From Candidatus Zhuqueibacterota bacterium (GTDB lineage Bacteria > SM23-31), in the NCBI GenBank assembly GCA_022562855.1, contig JADFON010000013.1:1-13891 (forward strand): 13,891 nt of DNA, in the 5' to 3' direction. The position numbers and the translations under genes are program-made. Below, piece after piece: positions 12,451-13,891 of this stretch (the first letter of the stretch is position 1; each line of letters begins with the position of its first letter). The notes beneath the pieces were generated by a model. It ran no database searches and was not told the DNA's origin. It was given only the letters and a program-made list of their open reading frames with translations.

Positions 12451-13830
12451 ATGCCAGTTCAGATGCAAAAAAATGCCGAAACCGTCAAACGGCTTATCAG
12501 GCGGGAGGCGTATTCTAACCTGAGTAAGATTCTAAAAAAAACCCACCCTGCCGACATCGCCTATTTTTACCGGTTTTTTACTCCCCAGGAGCGGGCAAAA
12601 CTTTTTAGCCTGCTTCAGGAAGATATCGATAAAACCGCCGAAGTACTTGCAAACATGGAATTTATCGATGTCGCACAGCTTCTGGAAACGATACAACCGG
12701 AAAAAATAACCAAAATTCTTCAAAAAATGCCCCCTGATGACCGTGTGGATGTTATCGGAAATCTTTCCGAGGAAATCGCCGACGCGGTTATGCAGTTGAT
12801 GAAGGCGACAGAAACGGCAGAAGTAGAGGATCTTCTCGGTTATGACGAGAATACCGCCGGCGGTATAATGAACACCGAATACCTTGCCTTAAACGAGGAA
12901 CTGACAACAAAGGATGCTATTGAAGTCTTACATCGTTCACCCGATGTTGAAATGTTTTTTTATCTCTATGTTGTCGATGACCGGAACCATCTTGTTGGTG
13001 TAATTTCACTGCGGCAGCTTATAGTCAAACCCGGAAATACTAAATTAGAAAGTATCATGGAGACCGAAGTCATAAGCGTCCATACTAATACCGACCAGGA
13101 AGAGGTAGCGCAGCAGGTCGCCCGGTACAATATCCTTGCCATACCCGTTGTCACCGACGACAACAAACTTGTCGGCGTAGTATCGGTCGACGATACAATC
13201 GATGTATTACGGGACGAAGCGACGGAAGACTTTTTGAAAATGGCGGGTACGGGCACAGAGGAAATTATCGAACAATCGGTCTTTTCCAGTCTAAAGGTCA
13301 GGTCGCCGTGGCTGCTGGCGAGTCTTGCGGGGGGTCTCATTGCCGCCAACGTCATACATAGTTTCGAGTCTTTATTAGAGCAAATAATATTATTATCGGC
13401 GTTTCTGCCGGTAATAATAGGTATGGGCGGAAATGTCGGTATTCAGTCTACAACATTGATGGTACGCGGTCTTGCGACCGGGCGTATAGATATAAAACAC
13501 ATTGGGAAAGTACTGGTCAAAGAGATTAAAGTCGGATTTGCCCTGGGTCTGTGCTATGGGATCCTACTAAGTGTTTTAGCCCTCATATTGGCTAATGTAG
13601 GTTTGTTAACTTCGGATTCTAATACAGGTATTCCTCTTATCGGACTGATCGTCGGTCTCGGAATTTTTTCATCCATGTTTATCGCGACGACAGTAGGTAC
13701 ATTTATACCGCTCTTTTTTGCAAAATTAAAAATTGATCCCGCATTAGCCTCCGGTCCTTTTGTTACAACCGCAATCGACATCCTCGGCGTGGGCTCTTAC
13801 CTTATCATAGCCTCCTCTTTGATAAACTAA
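12451..13830 (+). CDS. mgtE: MgtE-family magnesium transporter
   Basis: MgtE is a Mg2+ channel gated by intracellular Mg2+. All parts are present: the N-terminal superhelical domain (about 20-130, with HPADIAYFY and MPPDDRVDVIGNL), two CBS domains (about 138-200, starting after GGIMNTEYLAL, and 202-262, starting with IMETEVISV), a connecting helix with FLKMAGTGTEE, and five membrane helices from about 285 to 456. Pore signatures are intact: PVIIGMGGNVGIQSTTLMVRG (about 320-340) and DPALASGPF with TTAIDILG, where D443 corresponds to the pore aspartate of Thermus MgtE. The 459-residue length is typical. ATG 12451 lacks a clear Shine-Dalgarno; Met5 is the alternative. No M-box magnesium riboswitch is seen upstream. 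It follows pit on the same strand but is separated by the repeat element, so it is probably its own unit. Mg uptake complements Pit, which carries metal-phosphate. Confidence 0.96.
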   Translation: MPVQMQKNAETVKRLIRREAYSNLSKILKKTHPADIAYFYRFFTPQERAKLFSLLQEDIDKTAEVLANMEFIDVAQLLETIQPEKITKILQKMPPDDRVDVIGNLSEEIADAVMQLMKATETAEVEDLLGYDENTAGGIMNTEYLALNEELTTKDAIEVLHRSPDVEMFFYLYVVDDRNHLVGVISLRQLIVKPGNTKLESIMETEVISVHTNTDQEEVAQQVARYNILAIPVVTDDNKLVGVVSVDDTIDVLRDEATEDFLKMAGTGTEEIIEQSVFSSLKVRSPWLLASLAGGLIAANVIHSFESLLEQIILLSAFLPVIIGMGGNVGIQSTTLMVRGLATGRIDIKHIGKVLVKEIKVGFALGLCYGILLSVLALILANVGLLTSDSNTGIPLIGLIVGLGIFSSMFIATTVGTFIPLFFAKLKIDPALASGPFVTTAIDILGVGSYLIIASSLIN

Positions 13831-13865
13831 TCCAAATGGAAGTAAAACAAAATAAGTAATTCGTT

Positions 13866-13891
13866 ATGTCTCGTGTTGCTATAATAGATGT
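13866..13891 (+). CDS. possible start of the next gene, cut by the window end
   Basis: ATG 13866 opens MSRVAIID with no stop before the window ends. The hydrophobic first strand (VAII) is typical of a folded protein start, but only eight codons are visible and no Shine-Dalgarno precedes it. No family can be assigned. Confidence 0.3.

Overview
The window looks like ordinary chromosome from a motile, Gram-negative-type bacterium of moderate to low GC. Two lipoprotein genes have clear lipoboxes, two amidases carry twin-arginine signals, and a flagellar cap gene (fliD) sits behind a sigma-28-type promoter. Shine-Dalgarno sequences are usually good, and GTG and TTG starts occur. The mix of FN3 lipoprotein, Tat-amidase paralogues, Pit and MgtE would fit an FCB-group or related environmental lineage, but no gene here fixes the taxonomy; that is a guess.

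Layout. (1) 76-1335 (+): a RecQ-like protein without the first helicase domain and with a degenerate second one, but with intact zinc, winged-helix and HRDC regions. It converges on a small one-helix membrane protein (1361-1720, -). (2) 2044-4025 (-): two lipoprotein genes, an FN3 lipoprotein followed by a Cys/His-rich lipoprotein with a very basic tail, ending at a strong intrinsic terminator. (3) 4367-5836 (+): fliD, apart from other flagellar genes, with its own sigma-28-like promoter and intrinsic terminator. (4) 5952-9688 (-): two tandem paralogous Tat-exported amidase-signature enzymes; the upstream copy carries seven RGG repeats in a surface segment. (5) 10073-12187 (+): a Pit operon, with a DUF47/PhoU-like accessory protein followed by a Pit phosphate transporter. 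(6) 12184-12412: a non-coding element with 13-bp inverted ends and 9-bp direct repeats near both ends, and an internal long hairpin, lying between pit and mgtE. (7) 12451-13830 (+): a complete MgtE magnesium channel. A new reading frame may begin at 13866.

How the genes relate. The Pit pair and MgtE make a sensible phosphate/magnesium uptake neighbourhood, because Pit proteins carry metal-phosphate complexes. The amidases and lipoproteins act outside the cytoplasmic membrane. The most unusual items are the ATPase-dead RecQ-like protein, the RGG tract in an exported amidase, the Cys/His-rich lipoprotein and the small element downstream of pit, whose right end may supply the -10 box of mgtE. 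No CRISPR array, tRNA, rRNA, transposase or recognisable defence cassette was seen.
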